NCBI RefSeq assembly: GCF_037076455.1
Contig: NZ_AP028679.1
Coordinates: 2,991,501 to 3,055,500, forward strand
Direction: 5' to 3'
DNA: 64,000 nucleotides
Origin: Desulfoferula mesophila
GTDB lineage: Bacteria > Desulfobacterota > Desulfarculia > Desulfarculales > Desulfarculaceae
The position numbers and the translations under genes are program-made. The stretch's first letter is position 1. Each line of letters opens with the position of its first letter. Positions 25,879-34,916 of the stretch are shown here, piece by piece. Below the pieces are notes generated by a model. That model was not told where the DNA came from. It saw only the letters and a program-made list of their open reading frames with translations, and searched no databases.

Positions 25879-27015
25879 TCAGGTCTCCTCGATGGTTTGG
25901 GCAATCACCATTTGCCAGGCAGGGGCCTGGGACTGCCAAGTGAAGTTTTGGGCCAGGGGCCGGTAATCCTCTTGCCGCGTGGCCTCGGGCTCTTGGGCCA
26001 GGTCAACCAGCCTCGCGCCCAACTCGCCCGGCGGATAGCGGAAACGGGCCGGGTAGAGCTGGGGATAGACCAGGGCGTCCGGCAGCAGGGGGCGACACCC
26101 AGCCCACACCGCTTCGGCCACGCTAATACCAAAATACTCTTGCCGGGCGGTGGAGACCACCACGTCGGCCCAGAAAAGCCATTTCCAATACAGGTTTCTG
26201 GCCTGGGCGTGCCCCCATTGCACAATGTGTCGCGTCAGGGCCTCTCGGGCCCGGGCGAACACCGCCGGAGGCTGGGCCGGGGCCGGGCCCAGCACCGCCA
26301 CCTGGAACTCCAGGCCCTGGGCGGCCAACTCCTCCAGGGCGGCGAAAAACTCCTCCGGCGCCTTGTCCTGGGCCCAGCGGTGGTTCCACAGGATGCGCAG
26401 CGGACCCCGGCGGGGCTGGCGGGTCTGGCTCGTGGCCTCGCCGGGGTCGATGGGCATGGGCAGGATCTGGCTCTTGGCGGCGATGGCCTGGGGCAGGCCC
26501 AGGGGGCGCATGTCCGGCAGGCGGCCCACCAGCTCCCGGGCCGCGCCCAGGAACTCGTCGCGATGAAAGCGGGAGTTGAACACCACCCGCCGGGCGGCCA
26601 GGGCGCTGGTCAGGTTGCTGAAGGCCAGGTACAGGTCGCGCTCACGCAGGTTCTTCTCGGCCCGGCCCGGAGCGGGATAGGCCAGCTGGTTTTCATGGAA
26701 CACCACCAGGGCGGGCACGGCGGCCAGGCTGGGAACCAGGCCCCTGAGTTCGGCCAGGCCCAGCATGTCCGAGGCCACCAGGCCGTCCCAGGGCCGGGCC
26801 AGCAACTCGGCCGCCTGATCGGCCAGAAAGGCCGCCGCCCCCCGCATGCGCCAGCGCCAGTGGCGCCCGGGCAGGCCCAGCAGGCTCCAGCGGGCCGGGA
26901 CATGCTGCATCAGGCCCTGGGCAAAGGCGGCGTGGGAGGCGGTGAGGTAGGGCTCCACCAACAAAAGACGCGGGCCGCTGGAGCCCGCGTCTTGCCTGAT
27001 CAGGTCGGAGGCCAC
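25879..27015 (-). CDS. QTMAN-type glycosyltransferase (tRNA-queuosine mannosyltransferase-like)
   Basis: A 378-residue GT-B enzyme. The N terminus has the DUF3524 hallmarks: LLVEPYLTASHAAFAQGL, LPGRHWRWRMRGAA, DMLGLAELRGL and VFHENQLAYP. The C-terminal half has the donor site (ILWNHRWAQDKAPEEFF and STARQEYFGISVAEAVWAGC). Animal homologues mannosylate queuosine in tRNA-Asp; bacterial members of the same architecture are presumed to modify queuosine or a related acceptor, which is inference. It sits between the beta-helix acyltransferase and the FMN protein with 2-3 nt gaps, so it belongs to the operon. Confidence 0.82.
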   Translation of the reverse strand: MASDLIRQDAGSSGPRLLLVEPYLTASHAAFAQGLMQHVPARWSLLGLPGRHWRWRMRGAAAFLADQAAELLARPWDGLVASDMLGLAELRGLVPSLAAVPALVVFHENQLAYPAPGRAEKNLRERDLYLAFSNLTSALAARRVVFNSRFHRDEFLGAARELVGRLPDMRPLGLPQAIAAKSQILPMPIDPGEATSQTRQPRRGPLRILWNHRWAQDKAPEEFFAALEELAAQGLEFQVAVLGPAPAQPPAVFARAREALTRHIVQWGHAQARNLYWKWLFWADVVVSTARQEYFGISVAEAVWAGCRPLLPDALVYPQLYPARFRYPPGELGARLVDLAQEPEATRQEDYRPLAQNFTWQSQAPAWQMVIAQTIEET

Positions 27016-27018
27016 GGA

Positions 27019-27822
27019 TCAGCGGATGACGCTCTTGGGCTTGTAGTAGCCGGCGGGCACGCTGGTGCAGGGGGCCACCAGGGAGCCCCGGCCCAGCACG
27101 GTGCCGGGGTTGGTCACCGAGTTGCAGCCGGTCTGCGCCCCGTCGCCCATGATGGCCCCGAACTTGCGCCGGGCCACGTGGTACACCGAGTCCCCCGCCT
27201 TGAGGTGATAGGGGCGCTCCAGAATCTTCAGGTTGGCCAGCTTGGTGCCTGCGCCCAGGTTCACGTTGCGGCCCAGGATGGAGTCTCCCAGGTAGGCAAA
27301 GTGCCCCGCCTTGGCCCCGTCCATCATGATGGAGCTTTTCATCTCCGTGGTGTGGCCCACCACGCAACCCACCCCCACCAGGCAACTGCCGCGCAAGTAG
27401 GCCCCCTGGCGCACCTCGGTGCCCGGCCCGATGTAGGTGGGGCCCTTGAACAGGGCGCCCGGCTCCACCACCGCGCCGGGGGCTATGTGCACCTGGTCGT
27501 CCAGGAAGACGGCCCCGGCGTAGACCACCGCCGCGTCGGTGACCTCCTGGCCGTTTAAGAACACGCGCATCTCGCCCTTGGTGGGGTCGCCGCCCAGGAG
27601 CTTGTAGTCGCAGTCGAACACCCGGCCCCGGTGCAGCACCACGGTGCGGGGCAGAACCTCGCCGCCCCCGCGCAGCAGGGCCCCAGTGTGCCCGGCGTAG
27701 TCAACCAAATCGGCCGTAAAGCTCTTTATACGGTCCAGTACGTCCCAGACCAGGTCCACGCCCTTGAAAAGTTCCTTGAAAGTGGCCTCTTCCAGGTCAA
27801 AAAGGTCTGACGGAGATACCAT
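27019..27822 (-). CDS. Left-handed beta-helix acyltransferase-like protein (GlmU C-terminal type)
   Basis: A 267-residue protein. After a helical start (about 1-70) it consists of hexapeptide repeats (IAPGAVVEPGALFKGPTYIG; VRQGAYLRGSCLVG). It contains a GlmU-like acetyltransferase block, KAGHFAYLGDSILGRNVNLG, and NSVTNPGTVLGRGSLV at the end. The GlmU pyrophosphorylase domain is absent. It could acylate a nucleotide sugar, or bind one. It lies 9 nt after hisF and 3 nt before the glycosyltransferase. A link to sugar or tRNA modification is possible but unproven. Confidence 0.78.
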   Translation of the reverse strand: MVSPSDLFDLEEATFKELFKGVDLVWDVLDRIKSFTADLVDYAGHTGALLRGGGEVLPRTVVLHRGRVFDCDYKLLGGDPTKGEMRVFLNGQEVTDAAVVYAGAVFLDDQVHIAPGAVVEPGALFKGPTYIGPGTEVRQGAYLRGSCLVGVGCVVGHTTEMKSSIMMDGAKAGHFAYLGDSILGRNVNLGAGTKLANLKILERPYHLKAGDSVYHVARRKFGAIMGDGAQTGCNSVTNPGTVLGRGSLVAPCTSVPAGYYKPKSVIR

Positions 27823-27831
27823 GATTTCTCC

Positions 27832-28611
27832 CTACCAGTATTTACGAACCCTGATGCCCCGTTCGGACAGATAGTCCTTTATTTGTGCCACACTAAAGTG
27901 ACCGTAGTGTGTCATCGAGGCGATTAGGGCGGCGTCGGCCTTGCCTTCGGTGAGCACGTCCGCCAGGTGCTGGGGCTGGCCCGCCCCGCCAGAGGCAATC
28001 ACCGGTATGGAGACGTGGCTGCTGATGAGCTGGGTGAGGGTCATCTCGTAACCCTCCTGGGTGCCGTCGGCGTCGATGCTGTTCAAGCAGATCTCGCCCG
28101 CCCCCAGGCGCTCGGCCTCTTGGGCCCACCACAGGGCGTCGATGCCCATGTGCTTGCGCCCGCCGTGGATCACCATCTCGTAGCCGCTGGGAATATTTTC
28201 GCTCACCGGCACCTTGAGCACGTCCATGCCCAGCACCACGCACTGGGCCCCGAACTGGCGCGAACCCTCGGCGATGATCTGGGGGTTGGTGACCGCCGAG
28301 GAGTTCACGCTGACCTTCTCGGCCCCGGCCAGGAGCACCGCGCGCATGTCCTCCACGGTGCGCAGGCCCCCGCCCACCGAAAAGGGGATGAAGATGCGCT
28401 CGGCCACCCGGCGCACCACCTCCAGCATGATGTCGCGGGCTTCGTGGCTGGCGGTGATGTCGTAGAACACCAGCTCGTCGGCCCCCTCGCGGTAGTAGAA
28501 CTCGGCCATCTCCACCGGGTCGCCGATGTCCACGTTGCCCTTGAACTTGATGCCCTTGGTGAGCTTGCCGTCGCGCACATCCAGGCAGGGGATGATGCGT
28601 TTAGAGAGCAT
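27832..28611 (-). CDS. hisF: Imidazole glycerol phosphate synthase cyclase subunit
   Basis: A 259-residue TIM barrel. Catalytic Asp11 is in [10 protein letters not shown], the second in VVLGMDV. Phosphate loops are FSVGGGLRT and VIASGGAG. It uses ammonia from HisH to make imidazole glycerol phosphate plus AICAR in histidine synthesis. Its first codons overlap hisH by 11 nt. The sequence has the local deltaproteobacterial style ([20 protein letters not shown]). The remaining his genes are elsewhere. Confidence 0.93.
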   Translation of the reverse strand: MLSKRIIPCLDVRDGKLTKGIKFKGNVDIGDPVEMAEFYYREGADELVFYDITASHEARDIMLEVVRRVAERIFIPFSVGGGLRTVEDMRAVLLAGAEKVSVNSSAVTNPQIIAEGSRQFGAQCVVLGMDVLKVPVSENIPSGYEMVIHGGRKHMGIDALWWAQEAERLGAGEICLNSIDADGTQEGYEMTLTQLISSHVSIPVIASGGAGQPQHLADVLTEGKADAALIASMTHYGHFSVAQIKDYLSERGIRVRKYW

Positions 28612-29248
28612 GGCCGCCCTCCTTGCCGTCCCAGGCCAGGAAATTCTCCAGGAGCTTCAGCCCCGGACGGCCCGACTTTTCGGGGTGGAACTGCACCGCC
28701 ACCATGGAGCCCCGGGCCACCGCCGAGGTGAAGGGGAAGCCGTAGTCGGTCACTCCGGCCACCAAGTCCTCGCTGGTTGGTTGCAGGAAGTAGGAGTGCA
28801 CGAAGTAGAACTCGGCTTCGGCCGGGATGCCCGCGAACACCGGGTGGTTCATCCGCCAGTCAACCCCGTTCCAGCCCATGTGGGGCACCTTGAGGGCTTC
28901 GCCCGCCGCGTCGCGGTGCTCCACCGGAAAGCGCACCACCTTGCCGGGCAAGAGGCCCAGGCAGTCGGTGAGGTCTTCCTCGCTGTAGTCGAAAAGAATC
29001 TGGGTGCCGAAGCAGATGCCCAGAAAGGGCTTGCCCTGGGCCACGATGTCGGTCAGCACCCGGTCCATTCCCTGGCGGCGCAGGCTGGCCATGCCCGATC
29101 CGGCCCGGCCCACCCCCGGCAGGATTACCCGCGCGGCCTGGGCGATGAACTCCGGGTCCCGGCTGATGGCGCAGTCCGCCCCCAGGGAGCGCAGGGCCCG
29201 CTCCACGCTGGTGAGGTTGCCCGCGTCATAGTCGATGATGGCGATCAA
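28601..29248 (-). CDS. hisH: Imidazole glycerol phosphate synthase glutaminase subunit
   Basis: A 215-residue class I glutamine amidotransferase. The nucleophile Cys79 is in [12 protein letters not shown], and the His-Glu pair is in [11 protein letters not shown] near the C terminus. It supplies ammonia to HisF. The start is TTG at 29248 (protein begins [11 protein letters not shown]) with AAGGAG 8 nt upstream. It heads a five-gene minus-strand unit, hisH-hisF-beta-helix-QTMAN-FMN protein. A 7-bp hairpin lies in its leader. Confidence 0.93.
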   Translation of the reverse strand: MIAIIDYDAGNLTSVERALRSLGADCAISRDPEFIAQAARVILPGVGRAGSGMASLRRQGMDRVLTDIVAQGKPFLGICFGTQILFDYSEEDLTDCLGLLPGKVVRFPVEHRDAAGEALKVPHMGWNGVDWRMNHPVFAGIPAEAEFYFVHSYFLQPTSEDLVAGVTDYGFPFTSAVARGSMVAVQFHPEKSGRPGLKLLENFLAWDGKEGGHAL

Positions 29249-29268
29249 GGGTGTTCTCCTTATGGTTT

Positions 29269-29288
29269 GCCGGAGCCTAACCTCCGGC
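29269..29288 (-). promoter_or_regulatory. Leader hairpin upstream of hisH
   Basis: GCCGGAG and CTCCGGC form a perfect 7-bp stem with a 6-nt loop, ending about 8 nt before the AAGGAG ribosome site. It could affect translation of hisH or simply stabilise the mRNA. No U tract follows. Confidence 0.4.
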
Positions 29289-29459
29289 GCGGCTTAAGGA
29301 ATATATCATACCCCCCTTGGTCGGGCCGCGCCTGCGGCGACCGGCCCGGCCAAGGCGCCGGGGCGCGGCGGACGATGGGCGGGTTCGGGCCCGTTTTGCT
29401 TGGTCACGCGGCCGGCCATCCGGCCCTGGCTGGCCCGGCGAGGCCGGCCGCGCTGTTGG

Positions 29460-30308
29460 CTAATACTGGTAGAAGCCGCGGCCGGTCTTGCGCCCCAGCC
29501 AGCCCTGATCCACGTATTTTTTGAGCAGGGGGCAGGGGCGATACTTGCTGTCGCCCAGTTCCTTGTGCAACACCTCCATGATGGCCAGGCAGGTGTCCAG
29601 GCCGATGAGGTCGGCCAGGGCCAGGGGGCCCATGGGGTGGGCCATGCCCAGTTTCATGATCTGGTCGATGTCCTCGGGCTGGCCCACGCCTTCCACCACG
29701 CAGTAAACCGCCTCGTTGATCATGGGCATGAGGATGCGATTGGCCACGAAGCCGGGATAGTCGTTGGCCGGCACCGGAATCTTGCCCAGGGCCTTGGACA
29801 GCTCCATGACGGTATTAAAGGTCTCCTCGCTGGTGGCCAGGCCCTTGATCACCTCCACCAGCTTCATCATGGGCACCGGGTTCATGAAGTGCATGCCGAT
29901 GACCAGCTCGGGCCGACTGGTCACGCCCGCGATCTTGGTGATGCTGATGGAGCTGGTGTTGCTGGCCAGGATCACCCCGGCCGGGCAGATGCCGTCCAAC
30001 TGGCGGAAGATGTCCAGCTTGAGGTTCACGTTCTCGGTGGCCGCTTCCACCACGATGTCGGCCTGGGCCATGTCCTTGAGCTCGACCGTGGTCTTGATAC
30101 GATCCAGGATGGCCTCCTGATCGGCGGCGGTGATCTTTTCCTTTTTCACCAGGCGGGCCAGGCTGCCGCTGATGGTGTCCAGGCCCTTTTGGCAGAACTC
30201 TTGTTTGATGTCGCTCATGATCACGTTGAGGCCCGCGGCGGCCGCCACCTGGGCGATGCCGTTGCCCATCTGGCCGGAACCGATCACACCGATTGTGTTT
30301 ATTGCCAT
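29460..30308 (-). CDS. 3-hydroxyacyl-CoA (3-hydroxybutyryl-CoA) dehydrogenase
   Basis: A 282-residue NAD(P)-dependent dehydrogenase. The Rossmann motif GSGQMGNG is at 9-16. The catalytic block [19 protein letters not shown] contains the His, and [10 protein letters not shown] the conserved Ser/Asn; the C-terminal dimer domain is complete. It interconverts 3-hydroxybutyryl-CoA and acetoacetyl-CoA in fatty-acid/aromatic degradation or butyrate-type metabolism. The start at [10 protein letters not shown] has an AGGTG site. It is 25 nt downstream of the CDP-alcohol phosphatidyltransferase gene; no other beta-oxidation gene is nearby. Confidence 0.92.
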   Translation of the reverse strand: MAINTIGVIGSGQMGNGIAQVAAAAGLNVIMSDIKQEFCQKGLDTISGSLARLVKKEKITAADQEAILDRIKTTVELKDMAQADIVVEAATENVNLKLDIFRQLDGICPAGVILASNTSSISITKIAGVTSRPELVIGMHFMNPVPMMKLVEVIKGLATSEETFNTVMELSKALGKIPVPANDYPGFVANRILMPMINEAVYCVVEGVGQPEDIDQIMKLGMAHPMGPLALADLIGLDTCLAIMEVLHKELGDSKYRPCPLLKKYVDQGWLGRKTGRGFYQY

Positions 30309-30333
30309 TATTCGCACCTTTCTTTCATAAAAA

Positions 30334-31029
30334 TTACCGCCCGCCCGCGGCGGGGGGTTCATCAAAACGGCCGGCGTACCAATCGCGGTAGTAACTGGCG
30401 CTAGCCCAGGCGCCGACCAAAATAGATATCCACATCACTGCCTTGGCCCCGACCATCAGCCAGTGCCAACCGGCCCAGGCGGCGATCAGCTGAAAGCCCA
30501 GGCCCGAGGCCAGGCCAAAGGTCTTGTACTTGCCCAGGCGGCTGGGTTTTACCTTGGGGGCGGGCCACAGGGGGGCCTGACGGCGGTTCTGGCGGAGCAT
30601 GTGCAGCAGGGGAATGACCAGGGCGTGGGCCTCCACCGCCAGGATGGCGGCCAGGGCCCAGGCGCTGAGCACCCCGTGGTACAACAGAACCAGGCTGGCG
30701 CTCACGGCCAGGACCTTGTCGCCCAGGGGGTCCAGGAAGGCCCCCAGTTTGGTCACCTGGCCCCGGCGGCGGGCCACCGCGCCGTCCAACAGGTCGCTGA
30801 AGGAGGCGAACAGGCCCAGGATTATGGCCCAGCCCAGGTAGTCGCCGGACAGGCCCACCACCCCCATGGCCACGGCGCAGGCCAGGCGGAACAGGCTGAT
30901 CTGGTTGGGGCTGATCCAGGGGGGGACCAACGACACCACCCAGGCCCCGAAGCCGCCGCTGGAAACCAAAGACAAGGGCACTCTCCCCGCCTGGTCGCGA
31001 AGCACGGCGCAGGACGTTAGGCCTTGCAT
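30334..31029 (-). CDS. CDP-alcohol phosphatidyltransferase family protein
   Basis: A 231-residue inner-membrane enzyme. The diagnostic motif D-G-x2-A-R-x8-G-x3-D-x3-D is intact at residues 82-104 ([20 protein letters not shown], then LGD). About five to six membrane helices follow. The family transfers an alcohol to CDP-diacylglycerol; PgsA (phosphatidylglycerophosphate) is one possibility, but the alcohol is not certain. The start is uncertain: ATG at 31029 has no clear site, and a GTG/TTG cluster about 16-22 codons later follows GGGGAG. Confidence 0.82.
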   Translation of the reverse strand: MQGLTSCAVLRDQAGRVPLSLVSSGGFGAWVVSLVPPWISPNQISLFRLACAVAMGVVGLSGDYLGWAIILGLFASFSDLLDGAVARRRGQVTKLGAFLDPLGDKVLAVSASLVLLYHGVLSAWALAAILAVEAHALVIPLLHMLRQNRRQAPLWPAPKVKPSRLGKYKTFGLASGLGFQLIAAWAGWHWLMVGAKAVMWISILVGAWASASYYRDWYAGRFDEPPAAGGR

Positions 31030-31084
31030 TGACAGGCGTTTTTCCAGGCCGGACTATAGCGCAAGCCCCCCAGGGGGGCAAGGA

Positions 31085-32980
31085 TTAATCAGCCGCGGCC
31101 CGCTCCAGGCGGTGCAGGGTCAGCTGCAACACGGCCAGGGCCGCCGGGGTCACCCCGCTGATACGAGCCGCCTGGCCCAGGCTGGCCGGGCGCACCCGGG
31201 TGAGCTTTTCCCTCACCTCGTGGCTGAGTCCCTCGATGGCCTGGTAGTCCAGGTCCAGGGGCAGGGCCTGGGCCTCCTTGGCCCGAAAGCGCTCCACCTG
31301 CTCCCGCTCCCGCTGCTCGTAGCCCGCGTAGGCGGCCTTGATCTGCACCTGCTCCACGGCGGCGGGCTCCAGGGCCTCCAGCTCGGCCAGGGCCGGGTGC
31401 AGGGTGGCCACCTGGGCCAGGTCCATGCCCGGCCGCCGCAACACCTCCGCCGCCCTGTGGGGCCGCCTGAGGGGGGCGCTGTTCAGGTCGGCCAGGCGGT
31501 CGTTGACCTCGGCGGTGGGGTTGAGGCGCACCGTTTCCAACAACTCCAAGGCCCGCTCCACCTGGGCCCGCTTGGCGCTGAAGGCGGCCCAGCGGGCGTC
31601 GTCCACCAGGCCCAGCTCCCGGCCCAGGGGGGTGAGGCGCAGGTCGGCGTTGTCCTCGCGCAGGGTGAGGCGGAACTCGGCCCGGGAGGTGAACATGCGG
31701 TAGGGCTCGCCGGTGCCCTTGGTCACCAAATCGTCGATGAGCACGCCCAGATAGGCCTGGGAGCGGTCCAGGATCACCGGTTCCAGCCCCTGGGCGCTGC
31801 GGGCCGCGTTGATGCCCGCCCACAGGCCCTGGGCCCCGGCCTCCTCGTAGCCGCTGGTGCCGTTGATCTGCCCGGCCATGTACAGGCCCGGCAAATGCTT
31901 GGACTCCAGCCAGGGAGTCAGGTCGCGGGGATCGCTGTAGTCGTACTCGATGGCATAGCCCGGCCGGGCGATCACCGCCCGCTCGCAGCCGGGCATGGTG
32001 CGCACCATCAGGTGCTGCACCTCGGCGGGCAGGCTGGTGGGGATGCCGTTGGGGTAGATCAGGGGCGAGTCCAGGCCCTGGGGCTCCAAGAACACCTGGT
32101 GGCTGTCCTTGTCCGGAAAACGCACCACCTTGTCCTCCAGGGAGGGGCAATAGCGGGCCCCCACCCCGGTGATCACCCCGGCGTACATGGGAGCCTGGTC
32201 CAGATTGTCGCGGATGAGCTGGTGGGTGGCCTCGGTGGTGTGGCTCAGCCAGCACACCCGCTGGGGCAGCACCGGGGCGCTGCTCAAAAAGCTGAACATG
32301 CGCGGCTGCTCGTCGCCCGGCTGCTGGGGCAGCGCATCGAGGTCCAGGCTGTCCATCTCCAGGCGCGGGGTGGTGCCGGTCTTGAGGCGGCCCAGGTTGC
32401 AGCCCAGCGCGGTCAGCTGCTCCGACAGGGCGTCGGCCGGGGGATCGCCCATGCGCCCGCCCCGGCTCTGGGTCAGGCCCACGTGGAGCACTCCCCTGAG
32501 GAAGGTGCCGGTGGTGAGGATCACCGCCTTGGCCGCGATCTCCCCTCCCCGGCCCGGCCGAATGCCCGCCACCCGGCCTTTGGTGACCACCAGGCCCTGG
32601 ACCTCGTCGTCCAACAGCCACAGGCCAGGCTGTTCGGCGCAGACCTGGGCCATGCGCCGGGGGTAGCGGTCGATGTCCACCTGGGCCCGGCTGGACCATA
32701 CCGCCGGGCCCTTGCCCTGGTTGAGCAGGCGGAACTGGATGCCCGTGGCGTCGGTGTTGAGCCCCATCTCCCCGCCCAGGGCGTCGATCTCCTTGACCAG
32801 GTGCCCCTTGGCCAGGCCGCCCACGGCCGGGTTGCAGCTCAGGGCGGCGATGTGGGCCAGGTTGATGGTGGCCAGCAGACACTTGGCCCCCAGGCGGGCG
32901 GCGGCCAGGGCCGCCTCGCACCCGGCATGGCCCGCGCCCACCACCACCACGTCGAAGCTATCGGGAAATTCAGCGCTCAA
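31085..32980 (-). CDS. mnmG: tRNA uridine-34 carboxymethylaminomethyl enzyme MnmG
   Basis: A 631-residue FAD protein acting with MnmE to place cmnm5 groups on U34 of certain tRNAs. The FAD motif is VVGAGHAGCEAALAAARLG, followed by the invariant ALSCNPAVGGLAKGHLVKEI. Mid-protein, YCPSLEDKVVRFPDK and GQINGTSGYEEAGAQGL are family signatures. The start is TTG at 32980 and overlaps the stop of the flavin reductase gene (TTGA). MnmE is not in the window. Confidence 0.95.
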   Translation of the reverse strand: MSAEFPDSFDVVVVGAGHAGCEAALAAARLGAKCLLATINLAHIAALSCNPAVGGLAKGHLVKEIDALGGEMGLNTDATGIQFRLLNQGKGPAVWSSRAQVDIDRYPRRMAQVCAEQPGLWLLDDEVQGLVVTKGRVAGIRPGRGGEIAAKAVILTTGTFLRGVLHVGLTQSRGGRMGDPPADALSEQLTALGCNLGRLKTGTTPRLEMDSLDLDALPQQPGDEQPRMFSFLSSAPVLPQRVCWLSHTTEATHQLIRDNLDQAPMYAGVITGVGARYCPSLEDKVVRFPDKDSHQVFLEPQGLDSPLIYPNGIPTSLPAEVQHLMVRTMPGCERAVIARPGYAIEYDYSDPRDLTPWLESKHLPGLYMAGQINGTSGYEEAGAQGLWAGINAARSAQGLEPVILDRSQAYLGVLIDDLVTKGTGEPYRMFTSRAEFRLTLREDNADLRLTPLGRELGLVDDARWAAFSAKRAQVERALELLETVRLNPTAEVNDRLADLNSAPLRRPHRAAEVLRRPGMDLAQVATLHPALAELEALEPAAVEQVQIKAAYAGYEQREREQVERFRAKEAQALPLDLDYQAIEGLSHEVREKLTRVRPASLGQAARISGVTPAALAVLQLTLHRLERAAAD

Positions 32981-33468
32981 CTCAACCCCAAATAGGCGTG
33001 TTCAAATTCGCCGGTGCCCAGCACCGCTCCGCCCCGCCACAAGACCCCGGAGGGCCGGACCAGAAGCAGCTCGTGGTCGCCGGGGGTGCTGCTGTCCAAC
33101 ACCCGGCAGCCGATGGCCCCCGGCCCCTGGGCCAACACCGGCAGGCCCAGGGGGCCTTCCAGGAACTCGATGCCGTCCCAGCGCTGCTCCGGCGAGCGGC
33201 CCAAGGCGGCGGCCAAGGCCAGGTCGCCGGAGGGCAGCAGGTTCAGGGCGAACTCGCCCTGGGCCAGGATTTCAGGCAGCAGGCCCCTGTTGTGGCGTAC
33301 CGCCACCTGGAGCAGGGGCGGATCGCCGCTGACCTGGCTGACCCAGGAGACCAGCATGCCCCGGGGCTGCTCCAGACCGCCGGTGCTCAAAAAATACAAG
33401 CCATAGGCCAGGCCGCCCAGGGCGGAGGCCATCTCCGGGCTCAGGGTGCTGATATTGGCAGGATTCAT
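32977..33468 (-). CDS. Flavin reductase-like domain protein
   Basis: A 163-residue FMN-binding split-barrel protein of the flavin reductase/HpaC-like group. MASALGGLAYGLYFLSTGG is the N-terminal strand pair, LVSWVSQVSGDPPLLQVAVR the flavin-binding segment and FALNLLPSGDLALAAALG a conserved later block. It probably reduces or carries FMN for a partner. ATGA overlap with ydcF upstream and TTGA overlap with mnmG downstream indicate tight coupling in ydcF - flavin reductase - mnmG. Confidence 0.82.
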   Translation of the reverse strand: MNPANISTLSPEMASALGGLAYGLYFLSTGGLEQPRGMLVSWVSQVSGDPPLLQVAVRHNRGLLPEILAQGEFALNLLPSGDLALAAALGRSPEQRWDGIEFLEGPLGLPVLAQGPGAIGCRVLDSSTPGDHELLLVRPSGVLWRGGAVLGTGEFEHAYLGLS

Positions 33469-34268
33469 GATGTAGCTTTCTCGGGCTCCGTCCCCAGGAC
33501 CTGTTTCAGCCATAGCCAGCCCAGGCCCAGATATTCGTGAATGGCTTCCTCGCTGTTTTGCAGCCCGGCGGCCGAAGGCAAAAAGGACGACAGACTCAGC
33601 CTGGGGTCCTTGGTGCGAAAGTCGCAGGGCGCGGCCACCGGGTCCAGGCCGTAGGCGCGGAACCAGGCCAGGGAGCGCGGCATGTGCATGGCCGAGGTCA
33701 CCAGGGCAAAGGGTTTTCCCTGGAGCCTGGCCTTGAGAACCCTGGCCTGATCCTCGGTGTCCCAGGAGAGGCTTTCCGCGGCCATGGCCTTGCGGGGCAC
33801 TCCCAATTCCCGGGCCAGGGCGATCATCACCTGCTCCTGCTCCACCGGCCGGTCCACCCCGCCGCCGGAGAGCACCAGCTTGGCCCCACGCAGGCCCCGC
33901 CACAGACGCACCCCTTCCAAAAGGCGCTTGAGGGTGGCCGAGCCCAGCCGGTCGGCCGGGCTGTTGTCCCCCAGGCTGGTGCCGCCGTTGAGCACAACAA
34001 TATCGCGCACGCCCCGCGCGCTCAACCCGGCGGGCGTGGCGTAGCTCCAATTACGCGCCTCCAGGGGGCGCATGAGGACTATGCCGGTGACGGGCAGGGA
34101 CAGCACCAGCAGCCACAGCCCGGCCAGGACCATCAGCCAGGGCCCCAGGCGCCGGGTGGGCCGCCGCCACCAAATGAGGGCCCCCACCAAGCCCAGAAGC
34201 AACACCTGCCCCAGGGGCAGCGCCAAGCAACTGATCAATTTTTTGGCCCAAAAGCCCCACAAGGCCAT
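33465..34268 (-). CDS. YdcF/SanA family (DUF218) membrane-anchored protein
   Basis: A 267-residue protein with two N-terminal membrane helices (about 12-35 and 42-68) and a DUF218 domain. The core strands are RDIVVLNGGTSLGDN, GAKLVLSGGGVDRPVEQEQ and ALVTSAMHMPRSLAWFRAYG. Family members act in envelope processes such as lipid carrier or peptidoglycan homeostasis; the reaction is not established. It heads the ydcF - flavin reductase - mnmG unit. No good ribosome site precedes the ATG. Confidence 0.85.
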   Translation of the reverse strand: MALWGFWAKKLISCLALPLGQVLLLGLVGALIWWRRPTRRLGPWLMVLAGLWLLVLSLPVTGIVLMRPLEARNWSYATPAGLSARGVRDIVVLNGGTSLGDNSPADRLGSATLKRLLEGVRLWRGLRGAKLVLSGGGVDRPVEQEQVMIALARELGVPRKAMAAESLSWDTEDQARVLKARLQGKPFALVTSAMHMPRSLAWFRAYGLDPVAAPCDFRTKDPRLSLSSFLPSAAGLQNSEEAIHEYLGLGWLWLKQVLGTEPEKATS

Positions 34269-34376
34269 GCGCTCGTCCCGCCGGGTAATAGGGTTGTGGC
34301 CCCAATTATGCCACCGCCCTTTGCCCAGGCAAAGCGCCGCCCCGCCCTGGATCGTTCCCAGGGGCCCGTATACTTA

Positions 34377-34450
34377 ATTTATTTTATGAATTAATATACC
34401 TATAACTCTATATTTAAATACTAATTTACCGTTACGTTTATTTGTAAATT
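34377..34450. other. Sharp A+T-rich patch upstream of the cupin gene
   Basis: By hand count the 60 bases 34381-34440 contain 11 G/C (18%) inside a genome of about 65-70% G+C. The patch lies between divergent ydcF and cupin genes, 100-180 nt upstream of the cupin start. It could be curved or easily melted promoter DNA, or a small foreign remnant. No coding sequence is supported there. Confidence 0.6.
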
Positions 34451-34525
34451 GGTGGTCCGGACCCGCGCGGGGGCGGCGATTTTCAGGGAATGGCTTAAGG
34501 CCGGTTTTCGGCGCCGGGGCTGGGT

Positions 34526-34531
34526 TATAAT
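34526..34531 (+). promoter_or_regulatory. Perfect -10 box for the cupin gene
   Basis: TATAAT lies 25 nt upstream of the ATG at 34557. No good -35 hexamer is at 16-18 nt, so an activator or the upstream A+T-rich patch may be needed. Confidence 0.5.
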
Positions 34532-34556
34532 TTAGGGCAACCTCAAGGGAGCAAGC

Positions 34557-34916
34557 ATGGACAAGCCCGTTTTGCTGAAAAACATCGATTTTGCCCAACC
34601 CCTGGACCTGGCCGGCCTGGTGGAATATCAGCCGGGCCAGGTGGTGAGCCGCACCCTGGCCCAGAACAACTTCCTGAGCCTGACCCTGTTCGCCTTTGAC
34701 GCCGGGGAGGGCATCAGCGCCCACACCGTGCCCGCCGACGCCCTGGTGCAGGTGTTCGACGGCCAGGCCGAGGTGGTCATCGACGGCCAGGTGATGAACG
34801 TGGCCGCCGGCCAGGTGGTGGCCATGCCCGCGGGCAAGCCCCACGCCCTCAACGCCCGCCAACGCTTCAAGATGGTGCTTACGGTCGTGCGTCCCCCTCA
34901 GACCGTCGGTCTCTAA
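34557..34916 (+). CDS. Small cupin-domain protein
   Basis: A 119-residue single-domain cupin. The first half motif reads GEGISAHTVPADALVQVFDGQ and the second VVAMPAGKPHALNA. Metal-ligand His residues (HTV, PHA) are present, though the usual G-x5-H-x-H is reduced. Small stand-alone cupins of anaerobes often bind metal or a small ligand; no reaction can be assigned. GGGAG precedes the ATG. Its 3' end meets the lutBA gene across repeat copy A. Confidence 0.85.
   Translation: MDKPVLLKNIDFAQPLDLAGLVEYQPGQVVSRTLAQNNFLSLTLFAFDAGEGISAHTVPADALVQVFDGQAEVVIDGQVMNVAAGQVVAMPAGKPHALNARQRFKMVLTVVRPPQTVGL

Noticed and set aside
32977-34050. A 357-codon fusion frame covering the flavin reductase
   Set aside because: The N-terminal 194 codons are out-of-frame shadow of ydcF. 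The real start is the ATG overlapping the ydcF stop at 33465-33468.
34269-34556. Replication origin near mnmG in the A+T-rich patch
   Set aside because: mnmG (gidA) neighbours oriC in some bacteria, but no cluster of DnaA boxes (TTATnCACA) is visible, and dnaA, rnpA or parAB are absent.
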